Assembly: GCF_004959855.1 (NCBI RefSeq)
Contig: NZ_SPNT01000001.1
Location: 744,001-808,000, forward strand
DNA length: 64,000 bases
Direction: 5' to 3'
From: Nitratireductor sp. XY-223
GTDB lineage: Bacteria; Pseudomonadota; Alphaproteobacteria; Rhizobiales; Rhizobiaceae
Shown: piece by piece, positions 18,766-27,548 of the stretch
Numbering within the stretch: position 1 is the first letter of the stretch
Layout: every line of letters starts with the position of its first letter
Program-made: the position numbers and the translations under genes
Notes under the pieces: generated by a model
The model's input: the letters and a program-made list of their open reading frames with translations, nothing else
Databases searched by the model: none
What the model was told of the DNA's origin: nothing

Positions 18766-20987
18766 TTGGTTCTCCCGGCGGGTAGAAGTGAGGGAAGGCG
18801 CGACCGGACAGGCGCCGGACTTTGCAGACGATCCCGCCTGCGCAAGCGCCGCCTGCCGATCGCCAGTTGCAGCAGCAGGATTGCACTCAGCATTGTGATG
18901 ATCAGGACGGTGGAGTATGCGATCGCGAGTCCGAATTCGCCGTTCTCCACGCGCCCGACGATAAAGGATGTCGCCATGTTGTGCTGTGCGCTGACGAGGA
19001 AGATTACGGCGCTGACGGAGGTGATTGCCCTTACGAAACTGTAGGTGAGGGCGGCCAGCATCGCCGGCCCCAACAGGGGAGCGATAACGCGGCGTACGGT
19101 GGTGAAGCTGTTGGCGCCCAGTGTGATCGACGCTTCGTCCAGGCTCCGGTCGATCTGTGACATGGCGGCGATTCCGCCACGCACGCCGACCGGCATGTTG
19201 CGGAAGACAAAAACGATGATCAGGATAATGCCCGTCCCCGTCAGTTCGATGGGCGGGACATTGAAAGCCATGATGTAACTGACGCCTATGACCGTACCGG
19301 GGATCGCGAAACTCAGCATCGTACCGAACTCGAACGCGTTCTTTCCGGCGAAATTCTGCCGCACGAGAAGATACGCGGTTGAAAGGCCGACAAGAGCGGT
19401 CAAAGGCGCCGCGATCGTAGAGATGGAAAGCGTTGTGAAATAGCTGTCCCAGGCAACACCGGTCCAGCGGATGCCGTTGGTGAAATCGACGGAAAACGCG
19501 CGGATGTAATGGTCAAGCGTGAAGCTGTTGTCGTAACCCCAGAGTTTGACGAAGCTTCCGAATATGATCATGCCGTAGACGATTGCCGTGAACACCGCCC
19601 AGGGAAGCGCAGTGCCGTAACAGGCGGCTTTGACGGCCGGACTCAAGTCCGCATGCTGACCCGAATCCGCCTTGCCGGTGACGGTCGTGTAGGATTTTCC
19701 GCCCACCCAGCGCCGCTGAATCGCGAATGCGCCGAGTGTCAGCGAAAGCAGCGCAATGGCAAGAATGGCGGCCTTGGCCGGATCGGCAACGGCGCCGACG
19801 ATGGCAAAATAGATCTCGGTTGAAAGAACGTTGTAGTTGCCGCCAAGGACCAGCGGATTGCCGAAATCGGCGAGGCTTTCGATGAAACCGAGCAGGAAGG
19901 AATTGGCAAGGCCTGGACGCATCAGCGGCAGGGAGACGTCACGGAAGGTCTGCCAGCGATCCGCATTGAGGGTCTGGGATGCTTCCTCCATGGACGGGCT
20001 GACGCCTTCAACAACCCCGATGAGAACAAGGAACGCAATCGGCGTGAAGGACAGCATTTGCGCCAGATAGATGCCCCAGAAGCCGTAGATCCAGCGGGTC
20101 TTTTCTGCTCCGAACAGATCCGCAACCAGCTCGGTCACGGCGCCCGACCGGCCGAACAGCAGAATCAGGGCGAGACCGATGACAAAAGGCGGCGTGATAA
20201 TCGGGATGACGGTTAGAACACGCAAAAGGCGCTTGGCCGGGAAAAATGTTCTGGTGAATACCAGCGCGAAGGCCAGTCCGAGCAGCGTCGTGCCGGTACC
20301 GGTCATGGTGGCGAGAAGGACCGAGTTCACGGCCGGGCCGCAAGAACCGGAACCGACGAGACATTTCAGGCTCCAGATATCCGATGAAAAGAACCTCGGT
20401 ACGAACTCTGTAAGCGCGTAGCTGCCGTCCGGCAGTTCGAACGCCCTTACGAGCACCTGGGAAAGAGGAAAGAAGACGAAAACACCGACTAGCGCCACGA
20501 TCAGGCCGATCAGGCCGACAACAAATGCATCTGCGCGTCCTTTCCCGAGATATGCCACGCCGGTCGTAATCATGAAGAGGAGGGCGATCAACGTAACGGC
20601 GGCACCCGCGCCAAACCCCGGCTGCATCTGAGCTGCGCCTGAAAGGAAAGGTGCGATGAACGGGAAGTCGGGAAAGTGCTGGATCATGAATCCCTGAAGC
20701 ATGGTCATGACCAGGCCGGTCCCGGCAATCGCGATGAGCGCCCAGGCGCGGCGCGTTGAAGCGCCGTTTGCCAGGACGATCGGAATGGTTGCGAGCAGAG
20801 AAAGTCCGGCGGGAGCGAGCCATGGTCGGCCTTGCGCGGTTGCCAGGAATGCGGCGGGCGCGGTGTCGCCGGCACCGAATTCGGATAGCCATGAGAATGA
20901 CAGAAATCCGTCGCCAACCATGTACCAGGGGAGCAGGCAATAGCCGAAGAACCCCACAATCAGCCATAGGCCTGTTGTGCGTCGCAT
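18762..20987 (-). CDS. ABC importer permease, two fused halves (FbpB/AfuB-like)
   Basis: The 741-residue inner-membrane protein contains two binding-protein-dependent transport domains in tandem. EAA loops mark each half: EEASQTLNADRWQTFRDVSLP in the first and DEASITLGANSFTTVRRVIAP in the second. Four or so extra N-terminal helices precede the first domain, as in AfuB-like permeases. The EAA loops dock the ATPase encoded just downstream (4-bp overlap). An 89-bp gap with a strong stem-loop separates it from the upstream solute-binding protein gene. Confidence 0.92.
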   Translation of the reverse strand: MRRTTGLWLIVGFFGYCLLPWYMVGDGFLSFSWLSEFGAGDTAPAAFLATAQGRPWLAPAGLSLLATIPIVLANGASTRRAWALIAIAGTGLVMTMLQGFMIQHFPDFPFIAPFLSGAAQMQPGFGAGAAVTLIALLFMITTGVAYLGKGRADAFVVGLIGLIVALVGVFVFFPLSQVLVRAFELPDGSYALTEFVPRFFSSDIWSLKCLVGSGSCGPAVNSVLLATMTGTGTTLLGLAFALVFTRTFFPAKRLLRVLTVIPIITPPFVIGLALILLFGRSGAVTELVADLFGAEKTRWIYGFWGIYLAQMLSFTPIAFLVLIGVVEGVSPSMEEASQTLNADRWQTFRDVSLPLMRPGLANSFLLGFIESLADFGNPLVLGGNYNVLSTEIYFAIVGAVADPAKAAILAIALLSLTLGAFAIQRRWVGGKSYTTVTGKADSGQHADLSPAVKAACYGTALPWAVFTAIVYGMIIFGSFVKLWGYDNSFTLDHYIRAFSVDFTNGIRWTGVAWDSYFTTLSISTIAAPLTALVGLSTAYLLVRQNFAGKNAFEFGTMLSFAIPGTVIGVSYIMAFNVPPIELTGTGIILIIVFVFRNMPVGVRGGIAAMSQIDRSLDEASITLGANSFTTVRRVIAPLLGPAMLAALTYSFVRAITSVSAVIFLVSAQHNMATSFIVGRVENGEFGLAIAYSTVLIITMLSAILLLQLAIGRRRLRRRDRLQSPAPVRSRLPSLLPAGRTK

Positions 20988-21009
20988 ATTGTTTCCTTGT
21001 GCAAAGAGG

Positions 21010-21032
21010 TGGCCGGCACTGTGTGCCGGCCA
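21010..21032 (-). other. Intercistronic stem-loop between binding-protein and permease genes
   Basis: TGGCCGGCAC (21010-21019) pairs perfectly with GTGCCGGCCA (21023-21032) across a 3-base loop. No T-run follows on the minus strand. Position and form fit an mRNA-stabilising or attenuating hairpin that raises the binding-protein level relative to the membrane subunits, as known for other ABC importer operons; the function here is inferred. Confidence 0.65.
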
Positions 21033-21076
21033 AAATACCGAAACGCGCTTGGGAGAGGTTGCGCTCCGGTTTTCAG

Positions 21077-22099
21077 TCAGTTGCCGGTCGGCTTGACTTC
21101 CTTATCCCACCTGGAGAGCAGACGCTTGCGGGTGTCGGATGCTCCATAAGTGGCAAAGTCGTAGTCGATCAGTTTGATCGACGCGAGATCCGGCGACTCC
21201 GGGGCCACTGTCGCGCGACTGTTGGATGGTACGTTATACGTGCCGACCTCGGGTCCACGCGACTGCGCTTCGGCGCTCAATACGAAATCGACCCATCGCT
21301 TCGCGGCATCGACGTTCTTTGCCCCCTTGATGATGCTGACACCGCCGACCTCGTACCCGGTGCCCTCGCAGGGGGACACGATCTTCAAGGGAAAGCCGGC
21401 TTTGGCGAGTTTCACCATATCATGCATGAAGCCGATGGAGATCGTCGTTTCGCCACGGGCAGCGGCCTTGCTGGGGGCGGATCCGGATTTGGTATACTGG
21501 TTTACGTTCTTTCCGATTTCCGCCAGCAGCCGGAAAGCCTCGTCCTCGCCGAAAAGCTGAACGAACGTTGCCAGTTCCGTGTAGGCCGTACCTGAACTGT
21601 TCGGATTGGCGACCTGTATTTCACCCTTGTAGGCCGGGTCCGCGAGGTCTTTCCAGCAAGCCGGCGGAGCCAGTCCCTTTTCGGCTATCACATCCGCATT
21701 GTAAGCGATGCCGAGGGCGCCGGCATGGACACCGACAGTCTTGCCGCCGGTGATCTCGGCCATATTGACTGCCCAGCCGAGAAGCTCGGATGTGTCGACA
21801 CCAGACGGCTGGGTCAGGTCTTCGGCTGCGGCGATGAGATGCGGATCCCCGGTGCCACCCCACCAGACGTCGACCTTCGGGTTGTTCGCCTCAGCGCGTA
21901 TCTGGGCCAGGGTCTCGCCGGTGCTCTTGCGCACCATGGCCACGTCGATGCCGGTTTTGCCCTCGAAGGCATTGACCATCAGATCGCACCAGTCCTGCTC
22001 GTTGCTGCAGACGACGTTGAGATTGTCCGCCGATAGCGCCTGCTGGCCGGATAATGCCAGCCCCAGAACGGCAATGCTTGCACCTAGTCTGAAATTCAT
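21077..22099 (-). CDS. ABC solute-binding protein, AfuA-like (probable hexose-phosphate binder)
   Basis: The 340-residue periplasmic protein has a signal peptide ending near ALSA (residue 24). It belongs to the iron/sugar-phosphate class (type FbpA/AfuA). Segments such as VRKSTGETLAQIRAEA, WWGGTGDPHLIAA and ANPNSSGTAYTELATFVQ are those I associate with AfuA, shown in Actinobacillus to bind hexose 6-phosphates. The adjacent tyrosine pair that coordinates ferric iron in FbpA is not seen. The divergent genes encode a two-component system and a phosphomannose-isomerase-type cupin, which also points to sugar phosphates. GGAGG 5 bases before the ATG at 22099 fixes the start and rules out an upstream ATG at 22111. 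Confidence 0.85.
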   Translation of the reverse strand: MNFRLGASIAVLGLALSGQQALSADNLNVVCSNEQDWCDLMVNAFEGKTGIDVAMVRKSTGETLAQIRAEANNPKVDVWWGGTGDPHLIAAAEDLTQPSGVDTSELLGWAVNMAEITGGKTVGVHAGALGIAYNADVIAEKGLAPPACWKDLADPAYKGEIQVANPNSSGTAYTELATFVQLFGEDEAFRLLAEIGKNVNQYTKSGSAPSKAAARGETTISIGFMHDMVKLAKAGFPLKIVSPCEGTGYEVGGVSIIKGAKNVDAAKRWVDFVLSAEAQSRGPEVGTYNVPSNSRATVAPESPDLASIKLIDYDFATYGASDTRKRLLSRWDKEVKPTGN

Positions 22100-22345
22100 T
22101 GTGTCCTCCACTTTATGTCAGTTCGGCCTGTGCCGAAAGCGGACAGGAAGCCGGTCAACGGCCGGCCTCGAAATCCGTGCACGCAAGCGTAGGAGCGTCT
22201 TTGTAGGCCGATCCAGCCTTTGCCTGTTAATACAAATACCGGCAGCCCGTTTTGTGTTTGGTTTCTTACATGCCGGTTAGGGGATTGAAATAATCGTAAC
22301 AATTGAAACTGGATTGCCGGCGCCAAAAAGGTGTGCTTGTGCGTA

Positions 22346-22354
22346 TGGTATAAT
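22346..22354 (+). promoter_or_regulatory. Extended -10 promoter candidate for the two-component operon
   Basis: TGG directly followed by TATAAT gives an extended -10 element 39 bases before the first start codon of the response-regulator gene. No good -35 hexamer lies at the usual distance, which fits an extended -10 promoter, perhaps one needing an activator. The 293-bp divergent region 22100-22392 that holds it should also carry the importer promoter and the regulator's binding sites, but I found no clear direct repeat. Confidence 0.45.
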
Positions 22355-22392
22355 GCAGCCATCCAGGCCGATACTGGGAGGTCTCGCTGCGG

Positions 22393-23151
22393 ATGGAGGA
22401 GTCCGGGCCGAATATGTCTGATACACACCCGATTGCCGACCTGATCGCTGTGATCGATGACGATCCGGATGTCCGCGATGCACTGACAATGCTGTTGCAC
22501 GATCACGGCTATGCCGCGGCACCATTTGCCGGCGGGCATGAATTCAGGGCTTTTGAGAACAAGGAAGACGTCAGTCTCGCGATTGTTGACCTGCGACTGA
22601 ACGGCGAAAGCGGATTGAGCCTCGTGCAGGATATCCGGGCGAGCCTTTCCTTTCCGGTGATCATGCTGACGGGTACAGGTGATGAAGTGGACCGGATTGT
22701 CGGCCTTGAAACCGGTGCGGACGACTACATCATGAAACCGTACAGCCCTAGGGAACTGATCGCGCGCATTCGCGCGGTGCTTCGGCGTTATTCGGAAACG
22801 CATGCGACACTGATCCGGGAGGAGCCGCCCCACCCAAGCAGCGTTTTCCATTTCGGCCGCTACTATGTGGATGTCGGGCTACGGTGCCTCTTCACCAGCG
22901 ATGGCGAGGAAATCCCGCTCACCAATTCGGAATTCCGGTTGCTTGAGTTCTTCGTCAAGAACCCCAATCGCGTCATCGAGCGCGAGTTGCTCCTGAATGT
23001 GCTTGGCAGCGATCTGTCGCGCTATGTCGACAGGACAATCGACGTTCTGATTCTCCGGTTGCGCCGGAAGATCGAACAGGTGCCGTCAAAACCGGTTCAT
23101 CTGCAAACACGCAGGGGGCTTGGGTACATATTTGTGACCGATGCCGGGTAG
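22393..23151 (+). CDS. OmpR-family response regulator
   Basis: This 252-residue protein has a receiver domain (DDDP acidic pocket, phospho-acceptor D66 in IVDLRLNG, LTGTG switch threonine, and lysine in DDYIMKPY) and a winged-helix DNA-binding domain (LTNSEFRLLEFFVKNPNRVI ... VDRTIDVLILRLRRKIE ... RRGLGYIF). It is co-transcribed with the hybrid kinase, with which it overlaps by 11 bp, and is divergent from the AfuABC-like importer, its most likely target. GGGAGGT about 10 bases upstream supports 22393; an ATG at 22414 is also possible. Confidence 0.92.
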   Translation: MEESGPNMSDTHPIADLIAVIDDDPDVRDALTMLLHDHGYAAAPFAGGHEFRAFENKEDVSLAIVDLRLNGESGLSLVQDIRASLSFPVIMLTGTGDEVDRIVGLETGADDYIMKPYSPRELIARIRAVLRRYSETHATLIREEPPHPSSVFHFGRYYVDVGLRCLFTSDGEEIPLTNSEFRLLEFFVKNPNRVIERELLLNVLGSDLSRYVDRTIDVLILRLRRKIEQVPSKPVHLQTRRGLGYIFVTDAG

Positions 23152-25801
23152 GATGTTGAAATCGATATCGGCACTTCTGCCGAACACCGGGCCGCTTGCC
23201 ACGATTCGCGTCCGTCTGCTGATGGCGGTTGCCGTTCTGACCCTCGCCACCTTGCTGGTCGGGGCAATTGCGCTTTTCTGGCTTGAGCGGGCGGACACGC
23301 GCCTTGAAAGCCTCCATGAGGAAACGCTGACTGTTGTGGCGCGATCGCTCGACCTGGTGCGACGCACGTCCGACCTTGCGACGACAGCTCCATTCCTGTT
23401 GAATTTGCGTTCTTCCTACATGATCGTGGATGAGGCTTCCGAACTGGCCGAGCAGTTTTCGGCAATAGAGCATCTGTGGGAAAACCTTCCCAGACAACAA
23501 AATGCCCGACTGGTTCCCGCCCCGCTCGTTGAAAAGGCCAATCCACTGCTCGCATCTCTGCAATCGGATGTCGCGGATCTCGCCGCCATATCGGGCCGGC
23601 TGGCGGATGCGGATGACAGGGCAAGGCTCATCTCAGGTCGGCTGCGTGTCATGGAGCGGGCGATCGACCAACGGATCACCCTGCAGGGTGACGACGACGC
23701 CGTGGAATTGAGATTTCTGCGATTGATGCAGACAATCGCCAGCACGCTAATCGCCGCCAACGGTTCTGAGAACCTTCTTGGCCTGGGTGAATACAGACGG
23801 CGTTATGTGCAGCTTTCGGTACGTTCCAAGGAGCTTGCTGCCGCCCGCGGCGACCGACGCGAATTCCAGGAACTGGTTGGTCTTGCCAGCGGGCCCGAGG
23901 GGCTCTTCGCGCTGAAGCATGAAGCACTCACGCAGCGTCTCAACGCCAACAACATGCTGCGGCGAATCGGAAATAACACGAACGATTTCAATAATATGAT
24001 TGCGACGCTCGTTCGCGCGGGAGAGCAGGAAATTCATCTGAACCGAATGCGGGCGGCCAACTTCATCCAATTCGCGCAGGTTACCATTGTTGTCATTTGT
24101 CTCGCCAGCGTTGCGCTGGCGCTCGCGTCAGCCTTTTACGTCTCCCGCTATGTCGCAAGGCATATCGACACCATATCCGTGGCAATGGAGCGGCTCGCCG
24201 ATGGCGACTATTCGGCGGCTCTTCCGCGCGCTTCAAATCGACGGGATGAAATCGCCAAATTCCTTCAATCGTTCCGTGTCTTCAGGGCAAATGCCCTCAG
24301 GCTTGACCGGTTGAACCGGCAGCACCGGCAAAAGACGGCGCTGCTTGAAACGACGTTTGACAGCATTTCCGACGGTATCGCAATTGCGGATGACAGCGGG
24401 CGGCTGGAAACCTGGAATCCGCAATTCGCCGATGTTTTGAAACTGGACAAGGCAGCGCTGTCCCGGGGCCTGACCCTGACCCACGTCCTGGGCTTGTCCG
24501 AGTTTCGCGCGCAAGCTTCGTCCGGAAACGGCGAGCCGACTGATTTCGGCAACTATGCGGAACTCGGCGACGGTCATGGAGCGGTCATCGAAACGCGGCG
24601 CAGCGATCTCCCGGGTGGAGGCTCCATCTGGCTTTTCTCAAACGTGACGGAGCGCAAGCGCATCGAGGAGAGACTGAGAAAAATTCGGCACCTGGAAAGT
24701 CTGGGCCAGCTGACCGGGGAAGTCGCGCACGACTTCAACAACATCCTGACGTCCATAGCCAGCAACATTCATCTTTTGAGTGGGAGGAGCACTGGCGATG
24801 AACGCGCGACGCAAATACTGGAGAGGACGGCGAGCGCCGTGGAAATCGGAATGTCGCTGACACAACGCCTGCTCGCGTTTTCCAGGAAACAGGTGCTGGC
24901 GCCCGAGACGGTGGAGTTGAACGAACTCGTATCCGGCATTGCCGAGCTGATAGCATTCAGCCTTGGACGCGACATCAAGCTGGAAACCGATTACTGGCCG
25001 GAGGAACTGCATGTCAAAATCGATCCGGGCCAGTTGGAAAGCGCGCTGCTGAACCTCAGCCTGAACAGCCGTCATGCGATCGCGGGACAGGGTGCCGTCC
25101 GGTTCGCTGTCGCCAGCACCGACGGCGGGGAAGCGTCTCTGTCCGTCATTGACGATGGCTGCGGAATGTCTCCCGAAGTGCTTGAGCGGGCGCTTGAGCC
25201 GTTCTTCTCTACCCGTCGGGGCGCGCAGGGCACCGGCCTTGGATTGAGTTCTGTCTTCGGTTTTATCAAGCAGTCCGGCGGAGACATGCAAATCGAAAGC
25301 GCGCCGGAAAAGGGAACCCGCGTCACATTGACGTTGCCGCTGTGCACAGCCGGCAGGACTGAGCAGCCGTCCGCATCGAGCCCCCATGCCGGAACCGTCC
25401 TCCTGGTGGAAGACGACGCGTCTACTCTTGCCAGGACATCGGAACTTCTTCGCAAGATGGGAAACGATGTTGTCGCGGTCGGTACATTCGGTGCGGCAAG
25501 TGAATATATCGAACACGGTCGATACTTTGATGCGCTGGTAACCGACCTGCAGCTCGACGACGGGGCATCCGGTTGGGACCTGGCGCGCAAGAGCCTTGAC
25601 CGGACTGAATGCAGGAAAATTATCGTCACCTCCGGCGGTGGCCGCGATGTCGATGTGCCGGATGAACTGGCGGGAAGGATCGTCTTTGCCGCCAAACCCT
25701 TAACCGCGAACAAGGTGAGGCGCATCCTGAATGGACCGCCCTTTGCCGACGCGTACGACAGACAATCCGGAAGGAGAACCAGTGATGAACGATCCGCGTG
25801 A
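23141..25801 (+). CDS. Hybrid sensor histidine kinase with large periplasmic sensor
   Basis: The 886-residue protein has a first membrane helix at about 24-46, a periplasmic domain of about 260 residues, a second helix at about 308-335, a HAMP region (RHIDTISVAMERLADGDY), a PAS-like segment (about 400-490), a HisKA domain with phospho-histidine H530 in EVAHDFNNILT, an ATPase domain (DDGCGM, then TGLGLSSVFGFIKQSGG) and a C-terminal receiver from about 751 with phospho-acceptor D802 in VTDLQLDD. The periplasmic part is helical and TorS/PgtB-like and could sense ligand through the binding protein. The receiver at the C-terminus with no Hpt suggests tuning of kinase output. An alternative start is the ATG at 23153. 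Confidence 0.9.
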   Translation: MPGRMLKSISALLPNTGPLATIRVRLLMAVAVLTLATLLVGAIALFWLERADTRLESLHEETLTVVARSLDLVRRTSDLATTAPFLLNLRSSYMIVDEASELAEQFSAIEHLWENLPRQQNARLVPAPLVEKANPLLASLQSDVADLAAISGRLADADDRARLISGRLRVMERAIDQRITLQGDDDAVELRFLRLMQTIASTLIAANGSENLLGLGEYRRRYVQLSVRSKELAAARGDRREFQELVGLASGPEGLFALKHEALTQRLNANNMLRRIGNNTNDFNNMIATLVRAGEQEIHLNRMRAANFIQFAQVTIVVICLASVALALASAFYVSRYVARHIDTISVAMERLADGDYSAALPRASNRRDEIAKFLQSFRVFRANALRLDRLNRQHRQKTALLETTFDSISDGIAIADDSGRLETWNPQFADVLKLDKAALSRGLTLTHVLGLSEFRAQASSGNGEPTDFGNYAELGDGHGAVIETRRSDLPGGGSIWLFSNVTERKRIEERLRKIRHLESLGQLTGEVAHDFNNILTSIASNIHLLSGRSTGDERATQILERTASAVEIGMSLTQRLLAFSRKQVLAPETVELNELVSGIAELIAFSLGRDIKLETDYWPEELHVKIDPGQLESALLNLSLNSRHAIAGQGAVRFAVASTDGGEASLSVIDDGCGMSPEVLERALEPFFSTRRGAQGTGLGLSSVFGFIKQSGGDMQIESAPEKGTRVTLTLPLCTAGRTEQPSASSPHAGTVLLVEDDASTLARTSELLRKMGNDVVAVGTFGAASEYIEHGRYFDALVTDLQLDDGASGWDLARKSLDRTECRKIIVTSGGGRDVDVPDELAGRIVFAAKPLTANKVRRILNGPPFADAYDRQSGRRTSDERSA

Positions 25802-26159
25802 TTGCGCAGCCTATGCCACCGGCCAATCGGATGTGCGACCATGGGGCCGCTGGCTGGTGGTCGACAAAGGAGCGGATTTCGCGGTGAAGCGCATTGAAGT
25901 CAATCCGGGTCAGCGCCTGTCGCTGCAATATCACGCATTTCGTTCCGAACACTGGATTATCGTCGGCGGCAAGGGAGCCGTCTCAGTCGATGGAAGGGAA
26001 TGGACTGTGAAGACCGGAAGCTACGTGTTTGTTCCGAAATCCGCCACTCACAGGGTTCATAACACGGGTCCGGAGACGCTTGTGCTGTTGGAGGTGCAAA
26101 CCGGAGAGCGACTGCGGGAATCGGACATTGTCCGCATCGAGGACGATTACAGCCGCTGA
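25785..26159 (+). CDS. Stand-alone phosphomannose-isomerase-type cupin
   Basis: This 124-residue protein is a single cupin matching the C-terminal isomerase domain of ManC/AlgA-type (type II) enzymes: WGRW near the start, VKRIEVNPGQRLSLQYH, the metal-binding FRSEHWIIV, VPKSATHRVHN and LEVQTGERLRESDIVRIEDDY at the end. Type II PMIs interconvert mannose 6-phosphate and fructose 6-phosphate; here the GDP-mannose pyrophosphorylase half is absent. AAGGAG lies 8 bases before the ATG, and the gene overlaps the kinase gene by 17 bp, so it belongs to the two-component operon. This ties the operon to hexose-phosphate metabolism. Confidence 0.88.
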   Translation: MNDPRDCAAYATGQSDVRPWGRWLVVDKGADFAVKRIEVNPGQRLSLQYHAFRSEHWIIVGGKGAVSVDGREWTVKTGSYVFVPKSATHRVHNTGPETLVLLEVQTGERLRESDIVRIEDDYSR

Positions 26160-26267
26160 TACAGCCCCCTCGGATATTGCGTTCACAATTGCTGGAAGAT
26201 GTGTCCAGCAATCGCGGTCTTCCGATTAGGCCGTTTCGCGTTAGTTGTTGGGCAAAGAGGTTTGCCC

Positions 26268-27062
26268 ATGACTGCACTGCCCAGCCTGTTCCTTTCCCAC
26301 GGCTCGCCCGACATCGCGATTGCCGATACGGAGGCGCACACCTTTCTCGGCAAGCTGGGGCGTGAATTGCCCCGACCGGACGCCATTGTCGTCGTCAGCG
26401 CCCATTTCGAAGCCGGAGGCGTGGCGATTTCGGGCGACAAAGTGCCGGCGACCATTCACGATTTCGGCGGCTTCGCGAAGGAACTCTACGAGATCGAATA
26501 CGCTGCGCCCGGCAGCCCGGCACTGGCGGAGCGTCTTGCGTGCATGATGCGCAATGACGGGCTGGCGGCGGGCGTTGTCCGCGACCGCGGCTTCGACCAC
26601 GGGACCTGGGTGCCGCTGCATCTCCTTTATCCGGATGCCGATATACCGGTTGTCCAGGTGTCGGTTGATCCGCATGCGGGGCCGGAGCACCACCACCGGC
26701 TGGGGCGGGCGCTGGAGCCGCTGCGGCACGAGAACATCCTGATCGCCGGCTCCGGTTCGATGACGCACAATCTGCAGAAGGCGTTTGCCGCGTTTCGCTG
26801 CGGCGAGCGCGCCGCCGCCACGCCGGCCTGGGTTTCCCAATATGTCGACTGGATGGACAGCAAGCTCGAAACGGGCGACCTGGAAGCCCTGCTCGCATAC
26901 CGGGACCGGGCGCCCTATGCCGTCGAAAACCATCCGACCGACGAGCACCTTATGCCGCTGTTCAGCGCGGTCGGAGCCGCCGGAGAGGGCTGGAAAGCGC
27001 GAAAACTGCACAGTTCGTGCGACTTCGGCGTGTTGTCGATGAACGCCTACGCCTTCGAATAG
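26268..27062 (+). CDS. Class III extradiol dioxygenase, DODA/YgiD type
   Basis: The 264-residue protein is of the LigB superfamily in its short 4,5-DOPA-dioxygenase form. Likely metal ligands are H11 in FLSHGSPDIA, H46 in VVSAHFE and a later histidine in DHGTWVPLHLLYPDADIPVVQ. Residues GSGSMTHNL near 165-175 and HPTDEHLMPLF near 225 are also family features. These enzymes cleave catechol rings next to the hydroxyls; the bacterial substrates are often unknown. An AAAGAGG site 7 bases before the ATG at 26268 fixes the start. It is monocistronic or paired with dgkA 69 bases downstream. Confidence 0.88.
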   Translation: MTALPSLFLSHGSPDIAIADTEAHTFLGKLGRELPRPDAIVVVSAHFEAGGVAISGDKVPATIHDFGGFAKELYEIEYAAPGSPALAERLACMMRNDGLAAGVVRDRGFDHGTWVPLHLLYPDADIPVVQVSVDPHAGPEHHHRLGRALEPLRHENILIAGSGSMTHNLQKAFAAFRCGERAAATPAWVSQYVDWMDSKLETGDLEALLAYRDRAPYAVENHPTDEHLMPLFSAVGAAGEGWKARKLHSSCDFGVLSMNAYAFE

Positions 27063-27131
27063 GGATGTTTTTCTTCTTCACATAATCGGTTTAGCGTGCG
27101 CCCGGTCTGGCAATTGATTCGGGAGAGCCGC

Positions 27132-27494
27132 ATGAACAGGCTTCTGCTTGCGTTCCGCAATTCCTGGAACGGACTTTCCCATGTGATGAGGAACGAGACC
27201 GCGTTCCGGCAGGAAGCGGCCGTTTTACTGGTTTCACTGCCGGTGGCCTATCTTCTGGCCGACAGCGCGCTTGTCTATCTGCTTTTGACCGGATCGCTTG
27301 TCATCATGCTGGTTGCCGAACTCCTCAATACCGGCCTGGAGGCGCTTTGCGACGCGCTTAGCCGCGACGACATGGACGAGATCAGGATCGCCAAGGATTG
27401 CGGTTCAGCGGCCGTTGCCCTGACCATTGCACTCGCCGGCATTATCTGGCTGTCGGTGATCGCGCAAAAAGTCGGCATCCTGGCATCGGCATGA
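27132..27494 (+). CDS. dgkA: Diacylglycerol kinase
   Basis: The 120-residue inner-membrane protein has the DgkA layout: a short amphipathic N-terminus, then three membrane helices. The catalytic segment is EAAVLLVSLPVAYLL followed by LVIMLVAELLNTGLEALCDAL, with the conserved glutamates and asparagine of the active site. It phosphorylates diacylglycerol to phosphatidic acid, recycling lipid released during periplasmic glucan or LPS modification. A GGGAGAG site 4 bases before the ATG at 27132 supports this start over an upstream in-frame codon. Confidence 0.95.
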   Translation: MNRLLLAFRNSWNGLSHVMRNETAFRQEAAVLLVSLPVAYLLADSALVYLLLTGSLVIMLVAELLNTGLEALCDALSRDDMDEIRIAKDCGSAAVALTIALAGIIWLSVIAQKVGILASA

Positions 27495-27548
27495 GCGGGG
27501 TCCTGCCGGGCATTGCCTTGTGAAGCCTTGCACGATACATGGCAATTC

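Noticed and set aside
21077-22099. Ferric-iron binding protein (FbpA) as the identity of the solute-binding protein
   Set aside because: I could not find the adjacent tyrosine pair that binds ferric iron, and the gene context is sugar-phosphate-like. The family is shared, so iron is not excluded but is the weaker reading.
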